The notes under the pieces were generated by a model. That model saw only the letters and a program-made list of their open reading frames with translations, was not told where the DNA came from and did no database searches. From Euwallacea fornicatus (lineage: Eukaryota > Arthropoda > Insecta > Coleoptera > Curculionidae), in assembly GCF_040115645.1 (NCBI RefSeq), contig NC_089557.1:2046001-2110000 (forward strand): 64,000 nt of DNA, read 5' to 3'. Made by a program: the position numbers and the translations under genes. Below are positions 12,073 to 24,463 of this stretch, piece after piece; positions within the stretch are counted from its first letter, which is position 1, and each line of letters starts with the position of its first letter.

Positions 12073-15000
12073 ATGCCAATAACTTCTCGTCTGAGTGAAC
12101 ACTGTAGTCAATAGCCCTATCGACTAAAACACCATAAACATCCAGTTTAATAAATAATCTTTTCAACAATAATAAATGTCAAACTTTTGTTCGGTTTCAA
12201 TTAAGTTTAACAATTTTGCAAGTGAAAAGTGACCTTACGGCAGCTATTTTTAAACACAGGCCGAGTTTTACCAGTCTGCCCATTTACTATAAAGGTTTTC
12301 CTCAAGTTCCCAGTCCCAGCTCAACCGAAACTAACCTGAACTGAACCCTCTTACCTGTTCCTGCCTCAACTTCGCTAAAACCACCTGAGCTCTGGGAGAC
12401 AAATAATATTCTGTTTGCGGAAGCAAAGCAAAGGTCTTCAACCTGTGTTAATATCTTTGGCAAACTCTAATTTAAATTCCGCCCCCCATTTAAGGAGATT
12501 CCCGAACCGAAACAATGCCGTTCCATTCTAACGTAATAAACCTGGAAACTGAGTTTTTTAATTTCGAGAAAAACAAATATTTCTTAATAACGTTTTATAG
12601 TGCTTAATGTAACTCTCGAGTCGTAATTAGGTTAGAAAAAAATCAAATTTTAATCTAATTACCGAGAGAAAATAAGGCTACTTGCTTTGAGTTATTTTCT
12701 TCACTTTTATAGGCACAGGGCGTGATTCGTCGGATTTATCTTGGTGAGAAAATTATCGAGGGGCCCAATGATCAAAATTATGTCTGAATTTGCGATAGCA
12801 ATCAAGTCATTAAGCTTGGGGTTAATAGTTTGAGGCTTTGGATGTACTCAAACAGGGGATTTAGGCGCAAATCCGGCCCTGCAAAATTAGTCTCGCCGGA
12901 TCAATATTCCCAGCGATCCGATGCCGATGCTGAGGTTGAACACTTGAAGCCTCTCATTTCTTTACTTTTCCATCTCGTTTCATCCCCGGGAAATTTTATG
13001 CTAAACTCTCCAGTTTTTCAATAAGAATGGTCAGGAGAATTATTAATTAGTTTTTTCTTACCTCTTTTGAGTAAAAAGGCATTTTATTAGCATTTTAATA
13101 AGCTAAAAGCGTCTTTCACAATATTTTTCCTGGGCATTTGTGTCTGTCTGATACATTTAAAAGGCGATACAAAGGACAGACAAAATCCCATAAGTTGGAA
13201 AAGAAATTAACCAACGCGCGTGAATGGTAGAATATGAAACTTTGGAATTCTGGTTAAAAGATCAAGCCATTTTCCATGAAGATGTTGTTACTGTGTGACT
13301 TCAGGAAAACGACTAGCTTAAAATCGAATTAAAGTTTGCCGAAAAGCTGCATTCACGAGATTGGAAACCGGTTTGTGATTATTTAACCCGAAACATACAC
13401 TTTAATCTGGAAATTCTGGAACTGAGTGCACGAAATTCAGAACTGACCTGTTTTCATATTACCACCAAAATTTCAGTCTGAACTGAAATTTCAGGAACTT
13501 TCTGGAATTTAAATGTGTCATGTTCATCTCTATGAAAGGTTCCCCCGTATATTTGATACTTTATGCAAAAAAACTGGTTTGAGACTGTACTCAATTCTGA
13601 AGAAAACAATTTTAAGAGCATTTCAAAGCATAGAGGCCATTTTAAATATTTTAGTCCTTATCTTTTGAAGTTGGAAGAGAATATTATCTGAAGCCGAATT
13701 AAAGCTCATTCAAAACTTTTTTAAAAGCTAAAAAAATAAAACTGCCTTAAATTTAATGCATTCGGAGATTTCTTGAAATTCGCGTCGTTTCCACAGAGGT
13801 GTCATTAGGGTTAATATTTTTTATATATTGTGAAAGGAACTCGTTTAAACCGGATTTAAACCTGTTAAAAACTGCGCCGATGGCACTCGCCGAGAGTTCG
13901 CCTGCACACGCGATTTATTGTTAAAAATTAGATGATAAATTTGGTTAACCGATAGATTGAGTTTAAAAGTGAACTTTCATCAAGCACATTAGTGCGAGCA
14001 CTCAAATAAACAAAAAACAAATTTGACTTGGGAGTATGCCCACGTTCGTTCAAAATATTTCAAAATGGTGTCTCATCGCCATTTTGAAGCCAATAGCTGC
14101 CACTTCGACGAAAGCAAATGGATGTCAAGTTAACGGGGCGAAAGGGACCTTTAGATAAGATTGGTATATTATCTGGAAAATGTCAAAGTCGAAATGCTGA
14201 AAATGGCACAGCATTTGAAGGAAATGCAGCATTTTTAGAAGTGGGATGCAGGACTCCGGAGTCACCCACTGTGACATGACAGTATTTCGTTGCCTCTTGT
14301 GGTTTCGCAGATGCGTCTTCACCGGGTGAGGGTCTATCGGGCGATCATTCCCAAACTTGCCGTCCCGCAAATACGGCCCTGCACAGTGATCCCCGTTTCT
14401 ATTTGTTCTTATTACATGTAATTTCGTAACTGCTTCACGAAGACCTAATTTGCGCATTTTGATTTCTGCAAATCAATCCGGGTTCGCACAATGCTCAATT
14501 AGCGAAATAATAACTTTCGGTACCTCATCCAATCAATATTATTAGCAATTAGCTAGTCGCAATGCAACAATTAATATTCACTCCGTCAACACACCTTAAC
14601 AATAAATCTACTATTTTTAACAACGGTGACTTCAATGATACGGCATTTACCACGGTACTGCTTGGACCACCCGAGAGTACCATTTCATTTCTATCTTAAA
14701 CGGGCCTTTAGGGGAAACTCAGAGAATTTGAAGTGGTCGTACGTTTTTATTAAAATAAATTAGAGAATCTGTTGGCGACATCGTTTCGATACTTTACGAG
14801 CGTGTTGTTGCCAAAACTCGCCAACAAAGATGGTATCTCGTCACCCGTTATTAAAAATTGACGTCAGTGGCGACGTAAAATTCAAAATGAAACTCCACGA
14901 ACAACTACTTATAAGTACTTTTCTTATGTAACATATTTATAGGAGTCGTCTTTTACGAGTCTTAGTCGAACAATCGTCGTAAATTACACTGCAGATGCCC

Positions 15001-16586
15001 CCTTAAAAGTATGTTGGAACACCCTTTGTTACGCATTTGATTCGGAGACGATCCACAGAGAAATTGTGAAAGGAATGTCAAGGATAGAGCGAAGCTAAAT
15101 TGGCCGATGAAAAGTCAAATTTTCGCTATTTTTAATGTGATCAAGCCGTTATAAGATCACATTCCATAAGTTAAATATACCTTTTTTTAACGAGCAACGG
15201 CTTTCCGCTATTATTATTTGCCAAACAACTTCTGGCTGTACACTAAAACATCCAAAACCTTTGTACTGTACATACATAGAATAATTCCAATACTCCGCTA
15301 ATACCGGAAAATGTCGATAACTTTCCAATCATCGGCCATTGCGGGTTTCCAATCGGTCGCTATTAGGAGAACAGCAAGGCAGAGGACCAACCGATATTCC
15401 GGGATGTTTTCCAGGAAAAAACTGGAAAGCGGGAATTGAAGTTCAATGGGCAACGAGGCTTATGCAAAGAGGTAGGAGCTCTGGAGTTGCTGAAATTGCC
15501 GCGGGACGACTATCTTTGGTACTTCAGTTATTTTGGGATCTGTGATGGGCATGGATTTATGATAGTTGGATATCTGCGGTTTATTACTGCGCCTAATTTG
15601 AAATGGGAAATTGACGAGTACCCTTAACGGAATTTAAGAATAATTTTCAAATCTAAAATATTTTGCAATAAAAGAGTTCGCAGCAGAGCTCGTAGGACAC
15701 AAGTACGTCCTCGTCGGAACTATGCGAGCTCTAATTACAGATTTCGGCTTTGTAGCTCGCAATGTAAAGTGTTCTCCAAGCTTTGACTCTTTCAGAGAAC
15801 AGAGGACAAACGATAGGGAAATAATTTGAGGAATTTTTCGAATTTTTAATCTGGGTTTGGAGCTCTTTATGAGGGAAAATATTGTGGCAAAATTTGATCG
15901 TGTTTGTGTTGGTATGATAATATTTTCTGAAAATCTTTGTGCACGTCACAAAACGCAATGCAGATAGAAGTGGAAAGTGAATTCAAAAACCGGACTTCAT
16001 GCTCAGGACCGGCTTTACGGGATGGGGGGCAGGGTGGCGAACTTTCTTGGACGCAGGAGTGATTAAATTTCGTCCAGGGCCCTAGACTTGTTAAGGCTAG
16101 CCCTGTTGATTATGTGGGTCTGCGCCAAATTTTAGATGCATTACACATTAAAGCGAAATTTTAGGTTTTATTTGGATTATTAAAGGACGTTTATGTAGAA
16201 CACACTACATTTAATAGTAATTTTGAAAGGGCTTTACGACCGTTTATATAGATCGTCCGAGGAATTTCCTAATTTGTGAGATATGTTAGAGGCGGTGGTT
16301 TTTCCGAACTTTTTGAGATATTTCGGTTAAAATTTGAACACAATTTATGAAAGAAACCTTTTGTTAGCAACGGAAGCAGAAGATTAACCCAGAACGATAA
16401 TAATAATAATACAATTTAAAGAGTAATTCAAAAGGTTTGGAAGGTTCAAAGCGACTGATGTCAAACTTGCGGTAGTTTCAAAGGTGTTTTTTATGCAAAT
16501 TTTATATTTACGATCTTTTTTCTGGTTTTAAGCATTTTAGGATTTAGCAAAAGGTACCTGTAAAAAGAAATGAAAGAAGCGTATAG
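12069..16586. other. Gene-poor tract
   Basis: AT-rich, non-coding in appearance. It contains a 110-codon minus ORF (14125-14457) with no recognisable domain. A short inverted pair CAAAATGG/CCATTTTG lies around 14060-14085. A CRE palindrome TGACGTCA is near 14860. No gene supported. Confidence 0.4.
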
Positions 16587-16698
16587 TCTACGGAAACACT
16601 GACCATCACGTGACTCATTACCTTTGCCTCATGGTCATCCATTCGAATAAATAGAGATTAAGAGAGGAAAATCGTGACGTCATGGTCAGTGTCGTAGA
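16587..16698. mobile_element. Small inverted-repeat element (MITE-like)
   Basis: The two ends are imperfect inverted repeats of about 26-30 bp. The left arm has TCTACG followed by ACACTGACCAT, and the right arm read on the minus strand repeats the same words in order. The whole element is about 112 bp. The left arm includes an E-box CACGTG and the right arm a CRE TGACGTCA. No coding capacity. I could not define a target-site duplication. Confidence 0.55.
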
Positions 16699-16727
16699 TT
16701 TTACTGTAATTCAACATTCATAATCAA

Positions 16728-16733
16728 TTTATT
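16728..16733 (-). promoter_or_regulatory. Poly(A) signal for the FLYWCH gene
   Basis: AATAAA on the minus strand, about 120 nt past the stop codon of the FLYWCH ORF. The distance is typical of a compact 3' UTR. Confidence 0.5.
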
Positions 16734-16854
16734 TAAATAAGTGACATTCAATTTACAGATAGTAAATATTTCCAAGAGAACTATGATAATAGATAAAAAA
16801 TTAATGTTTATAGAATAACAAACAGCTTTATACCAACTAAGCATTGTCCCGGTT

Positions 16855-17283
16855 TCAATCATTCCACCACACTGTGAGCTTTTCTTTATCATTGCACACG
16901 GCATTCAAAAAGTTGATCCTCAAAAGTCCCACGTACAAATTCTGATCAAAATCGCATTTGCTGAAGTCCCTTTTCCCCTCTTTGATCAGTTTATTCACCT
17001 TATCAAGATCCGACATTCGCATCTGCTTCTTCTTTCTGAAGTCTCCCATCATGGACCTACCTGGAGCGTTGCGTTCAACCTTTAGTTTACTGTGGTTGTG
17101 TTTTCCGATCTTTTGCACTATGTTTTCATCAAAGGACGTGATCACTTTCACACGACATCCAGGTACACTGCATAAAAACACACTTCCTCCTTTGGATTTC
17201 AGATAATAATGATTGTACATTACACCATCTACTTTAATAAACTCAGTTTTAGAAGACGAAGAACACGTTGTGTTGCTAGCCAT
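16855..17283 (-). CDS. Small FLYWCH-type zinc-finger protein, intronless
   Basis: Complete 142-codon ORF starting at ATG (17283-17281) and ending at TGA. Residues about 15-65 form a FLYWCH-type zinc finger. Two cysteines are spaced C-x4-C (C38, C43), followed by an H-x-H pair (H62, H64), and aromatic/hydrophobic residues precede them. The family's usual Trp before the first Cys is replaced by Phe-Leu. The C-terminal half is Lys/Arg-rich with no recognised domain. FLYWCH fingers bind DNA or proteins and occur in insect chromatin factors such as Mod(mdg4) isoforms and in MULE-type transposases. A TATA-like TATTTATAC at 17335-17343 lies about 52 nt upstream, and AATAAA lies downstream, so it may be a self-contained gene. 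It could instead be a captured transposase N-terminus; no DDE domain adjoins it. Specific function unknown. Confidence 0.7.
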   Translation of the reverse strand: MASNTTCSSSSKTEFIKVDGVMYNHYYLKSKGGSVFLCSVPGCRVKVITSFDENIVQKIGKHNHSKLKVERNAPGRSMMGDFRKKKQMRMSDLDKVNKLIKEGKRDFSKCDFDQNLYVGLLRINFLNAVCNDKEKLTVWWND

Positions 17284-17720
17284 GTTGATGAGAGCAAATA
17301 CTAGACAAGAATGATTAGATGAACTAAGGGGTAGGTATAAATACAGAGGTAGTAGTCAATTTTTATGACTATAGGTAAAATAGTAATTTTTCCAGGCCTT
17401 GAGCTTGAATTTTATGGCTACACCCTGCCAATAAACCTTTTTATTTGCAACAATACCGAAACATTCTAGAATGGCTAAATTCTAAGTATCTATTAGGCCG
17501 AGTTTAGGCCGATTTGGTCGTGCTCCCCAAGTGAGAAGGTACACCCTTCTTAACTGTTTTCTTTGAATACTTAGAAAAATATGCATAAATCCAACGGTTT
17601 GATAGGATTTCTGTTCCGTAAGCATAATGTGCTAGACACCAAATTTCTGTTCAAGAAATAAATGTTTGAATTTGAAGTAGTTCTCATACTAATTTGAGTG
17701 GCCAATTTCTGAATTTTCTG

Positions 17721-17936
17721 ATATACAGGGTGTAACATATCGTCATGGAGACATTTCAGGGGGCAATAGTTGTCTGCGAAACAATTGGTCAGAAATGCAC
17801 TATTTTCGATATACAGTGTGACAAGATTTGACATATGCGGTTTTGACCGCGGAACCATTAACATTTTTTTAATTATTTTGCAGAATACTATCGTCCCCCG
17901 AAATATCTCCATCATAATATGTTACACGCTGTATAT
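17721..17936. mobile_element. MITE with ~44-bp terminal inverted repeats
   Basis: The left end (17721-17764) begins ATATACAGGGTGTAACATAT. The right end (17893-17936), read on the minus strand, gives ATATACAGCGTGTAACATAT and continues in register, with about 37 of 44 positions matching. Total length is 216 bp and it is non-coding. An internal ATATACAGTGTGAC near 17810 suggests a nested or internally duplicated end. Flanking TTCT on both sides may be a target duplication. The ACAGGGTG terminus recurs elsewhere in this window. Confidence 0.8.
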
Positions 17937-19489
17937 TTCTATGGCCGGTGTTCATAACTGGCGTCTATTGATTAGGTACATGCCTCACTTTCCCGAATTC
18001 TCACGAAGCTAAGTTCCATTGTTGCACCTAGACGAACAAAATCAATCGCATGTGTTTATTTCTGCATGAGTTATCATTTTTTCCTTGTTTATTTTTGTTT
18101 TTTCTTATTCTTTTTCTAAAGCTTTAAAGACGGTGATAGGTGGTTTGTCACTAAAGCGCTAACAAGGCCATTCGTCCAAGCCCTTACTAGAGAGCGAATG
18201 TTATTTTCAGCTAGTGTTAACTATGGTTTAAATCACGTGACTTTTTACACACGTCCAAGCGTCAATCACCAGCGATGCCACATCTTTTTAAAATTAACAT
18301 GTAGCAGATTATTTAAGAACTTGGGCATCGTATCAACAAAAATAATAACACCGAAAATAAATAATCAGAAACATTGTTTTAATCCTCAAAAGTACAATTT
18401 TTTACTGCCAATGTTGATAAACAAAGGGTGCCACGGTTAAAGTCACAAAATTGAACCAAAACGTCAATAAATTTAGCGGCAACCGTGCAAAAAAATTGTG
18501 TTATGTTCAGACTTTCACATATAGCTTTATTCTTTTTTAGCATATTAAATTTATATGACTTGTCATTTTACGTAAGCCGACTCCCAATCGTTACAATAAA
18601 AAGTTACGTGATTTGAACCATAACATCATGCAATTCCATGGCAACAATGGCCTTTACTGCTGTATGAAACATTATTCCTAAAAATCAAAAGAAGTTATAT
18701 ATATATTTTCAAAAATATGAGGTAAAAACTGATTTTGCAATAAGCATTATTTTCCAATTTTTGCCTGATGTGTTTTCTTTTTCATTTTAGTTAATCTCCC
18801 GGCGCACCCGAAAATGACGTCATAATCTACATATTTTCCCTTATGGATATAATAATTTTGAAACGCTTTCATGTATAATTTTAAACATATCAATATGATT
18901 AAAGTCATCTCTTACAGTTTTCGATACAATCACGTTAATCTTATCCAGGCCTGACACTGTGGCTAGGTACAGGTACTAAACATTAATCCCAATGCGAACT
19001 CCGCTGTTTTGCGTAAATTCAGATTATTATGGCATTCTACAAGATCGTTAACAATTTTGGCCTTACTTTGGGTCTTGACTGAACACTATCATAAAGTCAA
19101 TTCGACCCAGGAGGTTGGTTCAATAACAGGTAGTACCGTTGTCACGTTGGTTCGATGAGTCAATTGTACCTATCCTTTCCATGCTGGCATGTTAAAATAC
19201 ACACCCTTGATGGGTGAAAAATTGTCGACTTTAAAGTTCAATTTACACCCCATATCTGAGGAAAACTCAACTTGTAATGGTTTTTTAATTTAAAAGGAGT
19301 AATTCGTATACGCGACACATAAACTGAAATGCTTTTTCAACAGGTAGCTGAGTCAGTATAAGCTCGCTGAACGGGGGTCGATGACCCGAGTATAAAAGCC
19401 GCCAATCAGCTATCAAATTCGTAACCGTTTCCCCCTTAAGTTTTGCTTGGGGCTGTGGATATCCGCAACAAAAAAAAACAATAACTCAC
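17937..19489. other. Gene-poor tract
   Basis: No gene supported. A TATAAAAG box lies at 19391-19398 on the plus strand, but no ATG-initiated ORF of note follows it, so I do not call a gene from it. Confidence 0.4.
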
Positions 19490-19547
19490 CTGAATTTCGG
19501 GTTGAAGTTGTTGTTGGGAAGGCCTTCTGGGAAGCACGGCGATCCAT
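19490..19547 (-). CDS. Candidate first coding exon of an unidentified gene (5' part only)
   Basis: On the minus strand an ATG at 19547-19545 in a good context (AAA before, G after) opens a frame of 19 codons (MDRRASQKAFPTTTSTRNS). It ends at a perfect donor CAG|GTGAGT, exon end 19490, phase 1. Transcription would run leftwards, so it cannot belong to Pdp1, whose last exon is upstream at 23.6 kb. Sequence for about 300 nt above it (19.55-19.85 kb) is GC-richer, with a TATA-like ATTATAAAC near 19755, as in a promoter. No downstream exon was identified, and the product is not recognisable from so short a piece. Confidence 0.35.
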
Positions 19548-22500
19548 TTTTCGCTTTTCTTGAAAACGGCACTACAGAGAAAGGGCAGCATAGTCAAAAA
19601 TCAAAACCCGGGGACTACGCGGTCGGATCATTTATAAAAATTGCCGACGGCAGTTCAACAGACAACAGAAAAACGCCGAATACAAGAGGGCGAAAAACAA
19701 ATGCTGTATTCCGTTTCCGCCATTTCACCGGCACGGCACACTACGATTTTTTGTTTATAATGTACTGTATGCCGATCTGTGTTGCCGTGCAACGTCGCCA
19801 GGGGGCGGTAGCGTGCAGGAACACTGCAGGAAAGTAGAAATTATGCTTTGCTGCTTTTCCCCTGTTTCCTGTTTCGTTTTGCTTGCTTCTGATCGATAAT
19901 AAGTGAACACATATACTAAAGATATTGAGAGATTAGCGTTAGAGACCTGAGTTTATACAGAAAAGTTTAAATGCATGCAAGGAGAAAGGGGAGCAACGCT
20001 TCATTAATTGAGTTTTTGCCAAACCAAGGTATAGCTATGAATTAATTTACTTTTAGAGTAATGTCGTAAATTTGTTGTTTAACGGAGGGTAATGGTTAAA
20101 GGAAAATCTTGCAATGGGTGGTAAATAGTAAACGTAGGGCGTCGATTAAGTAATTTGCTGTTCATCATTAAATAGTTAGAAGGTAAATTTATCCAAGATA
20201 TGCCTTTGGCAGTTCAACGTTTACTTAAGGTTTTTCAAGGATCACCCTTGAGATAAAGTGATATCGAAATGATCGACATCTACCTACAAACTTAATAAAT
20301 GTCTAAAGAATCTTTAAAAGGAGTCACTGTACTTTAGGACCCTCCTCTCTATTACATATAAATCCCGAAGTATCAAGCCTATAAGAGATAACGAACAAAC
20401 GCCCTTCGTAAAAGTGGATTTTTAGGAAATCGTTAAGCTCCTTGCGGTTTGTCAAATATTCAGGCTTCCGACAAAGATCTGCTTACATTAAAAAGACATA
20501 AACGTAAGAAAATTATTTCAAACTTTCTTGACAATTTGCCGGATTAAGACTCCACGAATACGTTAGAATCTACATACATAATATGACAAGCATATGGAAA
20601 AAAACAAAAAGATCTGTTTTTTGGTCGAAAGTGTGAAAAGAGGCAGCATGTAATGAAATTCATTCGAGCCTAGGGTATGGGTCTAAAAGATCATTAAAAT
20701 ATCCATACTCCAGGTAAAAATTACCCCCATTACAAAGACCAAGACGGAAGAAACCTTTTAAAAACTTTCTTGAGAATTAAGAGGTCAAGATTTCATGGTC
20801 ATCCTAGAATCTGTATATATAATATGAAGAGTACGGATTTTAGATTATATTTTAATGTTTTCATCTTGTATACTGTTTTTTTTGTTTCTTTGACTCAGTG
20901 TCATTATGTAATTATGCCAATTGTTCCTATATAGACAAGCTATCTGCCATTCGCCCAGGTCTTAAAACACTTCGAATTACTTCCCTTTAACTCCCTCCAA
21001 TTTTCCAAGAAACTCACCTCAAATTTTATTACAGTAATGGCCCTAACTAGAAGTAAAACCGGGGAACAAGCAAAAAACTCAAAGTATTAATTTTTCCGTC
21101 ATTTAATGCTCACAGTAGCAGTTATTACAGGTTTAATGATCATTTCATTTTTTAATCTACTACAAAATATCATCTACAACAGCATCATATAGCTTATTCT
21201 TGTTCAAATTTGTTTCGCCATATAAAAGCTTTATTTCGTGGAAATCACCAGTTACTTCATCAGTGTGTTTGCACCTAAAGCTCTAAGTTTATTTGAGAAG
21301 CAAGCTCACACCCGTGAGGTTTACAAGGCGAATTGGCTTCTCAAATAACAATACATCAGGTAATAATATTAGATACCTAACTCTTAACTTCACCTCTGTT
21401 AATCAAAAATAAAATTTACCCACTTCTGCTTTGTTTTGTCGTTATACAATAATAAAATGTTTTACTCTCAACATCTCAACAATGCAATATTATATTATAC
21501 TGGGAACTTTGACAGAGTTTTATTTAGAAAAAACTTATGCCTAATTTCATTCGAATAATAATTAACTGAACAAAAACGAAAAATTCGGTATAAGAACGTT
21601 TTTCACCCAAAGAAGAAAAATTATCAAAAATTCACAATTTTAGGGCCCCTAATTTTAGAGCGAACATTTACCGCGATAAAAATGTTTGAATTGTCAGCAA
21701 TCAAAGCTCCTAGATCCGACAGACATTTTTTCGAAAAAAGGGTCAAAAAGGTAAATTTTATTAAGGCCAGCCCATTAAGGCGATTGTATAAAACATGTTC
21801 ATATAATATAGAATATTATTATAAGATATATCTCTGCACATGTAAACCTTAAACGTAGGTATTTATAACGGTAACGTTGAGTTCTAATAGTTTATCACTT
21901 TGCGAAAGTCCTGCAAAAAGGTTTGAGAGACAATCCTTTGGAATATGTAACAATGTTCCTCTCGGACCACTATAACGAAGGTACAATGAATAACTTATCT
22001 TAGTTTAGTTATGGGTAATTCTTGTTCGTCTGAGTGAAACAATCAGCTGCATGGCCGAGTTAAACGGTCGAAGCTCAACATCAACAATTTGGAGTCCGTA
22101 ATACGGTAAAATCTTGGCAGTGTGGCATGTAAATGCCATTTTTAAAAAGTGCCATGTTAGAATAGTCTTTTTCACTAGGTAGTACTAGGTATAAGTACTC
22201 ATGTATGCAACAAGAAATATAGTACTTTCTCAACTGCCAGTATCGAACTGGCACTAACAACGTGTGTCAGAAAATGTGAGTTTCTGCTGATGAAACGATA
22301 ATTGACCAAAGAGTTTTCAGACAAAAAATTAATTAACCTGTTGTCTTTTTCTTGATTATTATTTTTAATTTACAATAATTTATTAACCACTAATGCAACA
22401 ACCTACAAACTATAAATTTCATAGCGATAACGTTTTAGTGCCGTTTCCTCATCTCCTAAATTATTCTGTAAAACTTTTGTGAGCATTGTACTACTACAGA

Positions 22501-23608
22501 AATTACTACGCGATAGGCGGCTATTGTGCGACGCCCACCCGGTAACGTTAACGTTTTAAAGAACATTGGCGCCCGCACACTACCGTCCTTATGAGTAATT
22601 CTAACTTAACTCCAACCGAAAAAAATAAACTATATATAAACATAAAAACAAATAACAATTAATCTACAATATAACAGCTGCTCAAACGACGAGACGAAGC
22701 GCGCTGCGGAAAATGCTTGGGGGGCTCGGCAGAGGGGATGATTCAATGCAATATATCATTATATTAATCATATAACGGCCAATTCTAATATAGAACGTAT
22801 AGGACCGCCTTCAAATGCAGGTGATAGGCTATATCGAGGGTGGTGCGAATTCGGCATTAATTGATTTATTTAAAAGAAAAACACTCAAATTGAACAAAAA
22901 AACCATTCATACAAGCTTTAAGAGTTTTATGGGGGTAAAGCCTCTTTAGCCACGGGTCCACCCCGCAGTGCGCTAAACGCTAAATGCTCGCATTTTGGTG
23001 GACACGCCGCTGCAACAACTTCAGGGCAGATCACCCAAACATTTTCCGCTAAAGTTGATTTTAAACAAAATCTCTTGTAATCCTACACTACTATGGTGAC
23101 TACTACATAATGTGTATGTTTATTTACAAATGTTTGGTAGCAAATTTAATAATGTTAGTTTCAAGGAACACTGACTTCATCAACTAGTCTATGGCGCTTT
23201 ACAGCATCGCTCCAACGGTTACTTAAAGCATCGATTTTGACTGGTTCATTTTGGTCATCCTTGGCAAATACCCCTTAAGAAATCACCCCGTTTTTAGCTT
23301 ATCGGTCCCGAATTTAGGCGCCATATTCCTTCTCAAAAGGCTCGGCCTACGAGAGGCAGCTGAAAGCCTTTCAAAGGCTCCGCTGGGTCAAACAAATGAA
23401 TGAAACAACATTGGAAGGTGCTTAAAAATATTCTTAAAAAAAAAAAAACAGTATTCTGCCAAAATGTGAACATTTTTGAGCACCTTTTGAAGCATGATGA
23501 ACTTAACGTAAAAGTGTCAAATCAAGAAATCAAAATTAATTTTCTATATCGGACGATTCCGCTGCTAGAGAATAAGGATGTCACGGTATCCTTCAGACTT
23601 GAGAATTT
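19548..23608. other. Pdp1 3' UTR and 3' flank, with a diverged duplication
   Basis: The sequence just left of 23609 should be the Pdp1 3' UTR. Minus-strand AATAAA candidates occur at 23119-23124 and 22865-22870, about 490 and 740 nt beyond the stop, and I cannot choose between them. A diverged direct duplication occupies about 20485-20600 and 20729-20845 (offset near 244 bp). Sequence at 22.5-23.0 kb is locally GC-richer. No other gene supported. Confidence 0.4.
22865..22870 (-). promoter_or_regulatory. Pdp1: Candidate Pdp1 poly(A) signal
   Basis: AATAAA on the minus strand about 740 nt past the Pdp1 stop. A second copy lies at 23119-23124. Assignment is by position only. Confidence 0.25.
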
Positions 23609-23695
23609 TTAAACGTCCTCGTATTTCGCCAATTTGTTCTGCAGCACGAGGTTTTCTTTCTTCAGTCGTTCTAGCTCTTGGCGAAGTCCAATATT
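23609..23695 (-). CDS. Pdp1: Pdp1 terminal exon: leucine zipper and stop
   Basis: Acceptor TTGCAG|AAT at 23696. The exon reads 28 codons beginning NIGLRQELERLKKENL and ending KYEDV-stop (TAA at 23611-23609). Joined to the previous exon's LEKE, it completes a zipper with Leu every seventh residue over four heptads. This dimerisation helix lets the PAR bZIP factor bind DNA as a dimer. The phase (0) fits the upstream donor exactly. It is too short for standard ORF detection and was found by reading the minus strand. The ending resembles the conserved C-terminus of PAR bZIP proteins. Confidence 0.93.
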   Translation of the reverse strand, partial: NIGLRQELERLKKENLVLQNKLAKYEDV

Positions 23696-24027
23696 CTGCA
23701 ATCGAGGATAAAACAACGTATTAATAGCATGAAAAACTGGTATAGAATGCACGCTATTGGATTAAGCAAAACCGATTTCCGGGGGCCCCGGAATATGTGG
23801 CAATTCCCCAGCAGTATCGGCCTCGTGGGGGCGGGGGCGAGCAGTTTTCGGCTCCATAAAAATTTTGCCCAGACCGGCCCTGTCCGCTGGATTCATATAA
23901 TTCATGAGAGATTGTTGCTATAAGTTTTCTAAGCGTAATAAAAAGCAATGTTGCCAGATTGCAGGTAAATCGGCGAATATTCCGACAACCTGGCAACCAT
24001 GTTTGCAAAAAAGAGCAATCCGTTATC

Positions 24028-24427
24028 TACACCCTGTAGAATCTAATATATTTTCGAGTTAGAGCACCTAGTTTAACGATATTATTTTTTTAATTAATAT
24101 ATTTTTCCTAGCAAACCTCCGCGCGTTTAAACTTTGCAACCATTTCTCCAACATCTGCGCCACTGTGTACCTATATAGACCAATAGCTCCATAGCATCGT
24201 GATATATTCACGAATAAAAATTGGAAAATGTCAAGGTTGGTGGATTTCCTCCACAACAAATTTCAAGCCACGATAAACTGGCTGATTCGGGTATAATGTC
24301 GACTCTTGATATTTGCCACATAAGTAAACTGAACGATTTCGGGACGCCCTGTATAATCGAGTATATTTACCGGTAAGGGCACTCAATTTAACGAATTAAT
24401 TTTTTTAAATCATATAATTTCTCGTCC
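24028..24427. repeat. Two diverged copies of a transposon end inside a Pdp1 intron
   Basis: Sequence at 24028-24113 (beginning CTACACCCTGTAGAATC) is repeated with divergence at 24343-24427 (GACGCCCTGTATAATC), offset about 314 bp. Both continue through TTTAACGA and a T-run. The CACCCTGT word is the complement of the ACAGGGTG terminus seen on MITEs elsewhere here. Both copies lie in the 768-nt intron between the last two Pdp1 coding exons, and the second ends about 40 nt from the donor. Confidence 0.7.
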
Positions 24428-24463
24428 GAGTTTTCTAGTGATTCGATCCGACGGGTTCCTCAC

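Noticed and set aside
13066..13090. Minus-strand ATG with seven codons and GAG|GTAAGAA
   Set aside because: Too short to support; such donors occur by chance in AT-rich DNA and nothing else marks an exon.
17344..17356. GAGGTAGTAG word resembling the let-7 seed
   Set aside because: Only ten bases match and the flanks cannot form a pre-miRNA hairpin.
19391..19398. TATAAAAG on the plus strand followed by a 111-codon open frame
   Set aside because: The frame has no ATG near its start and overlaps the better supported minus-strand exon.
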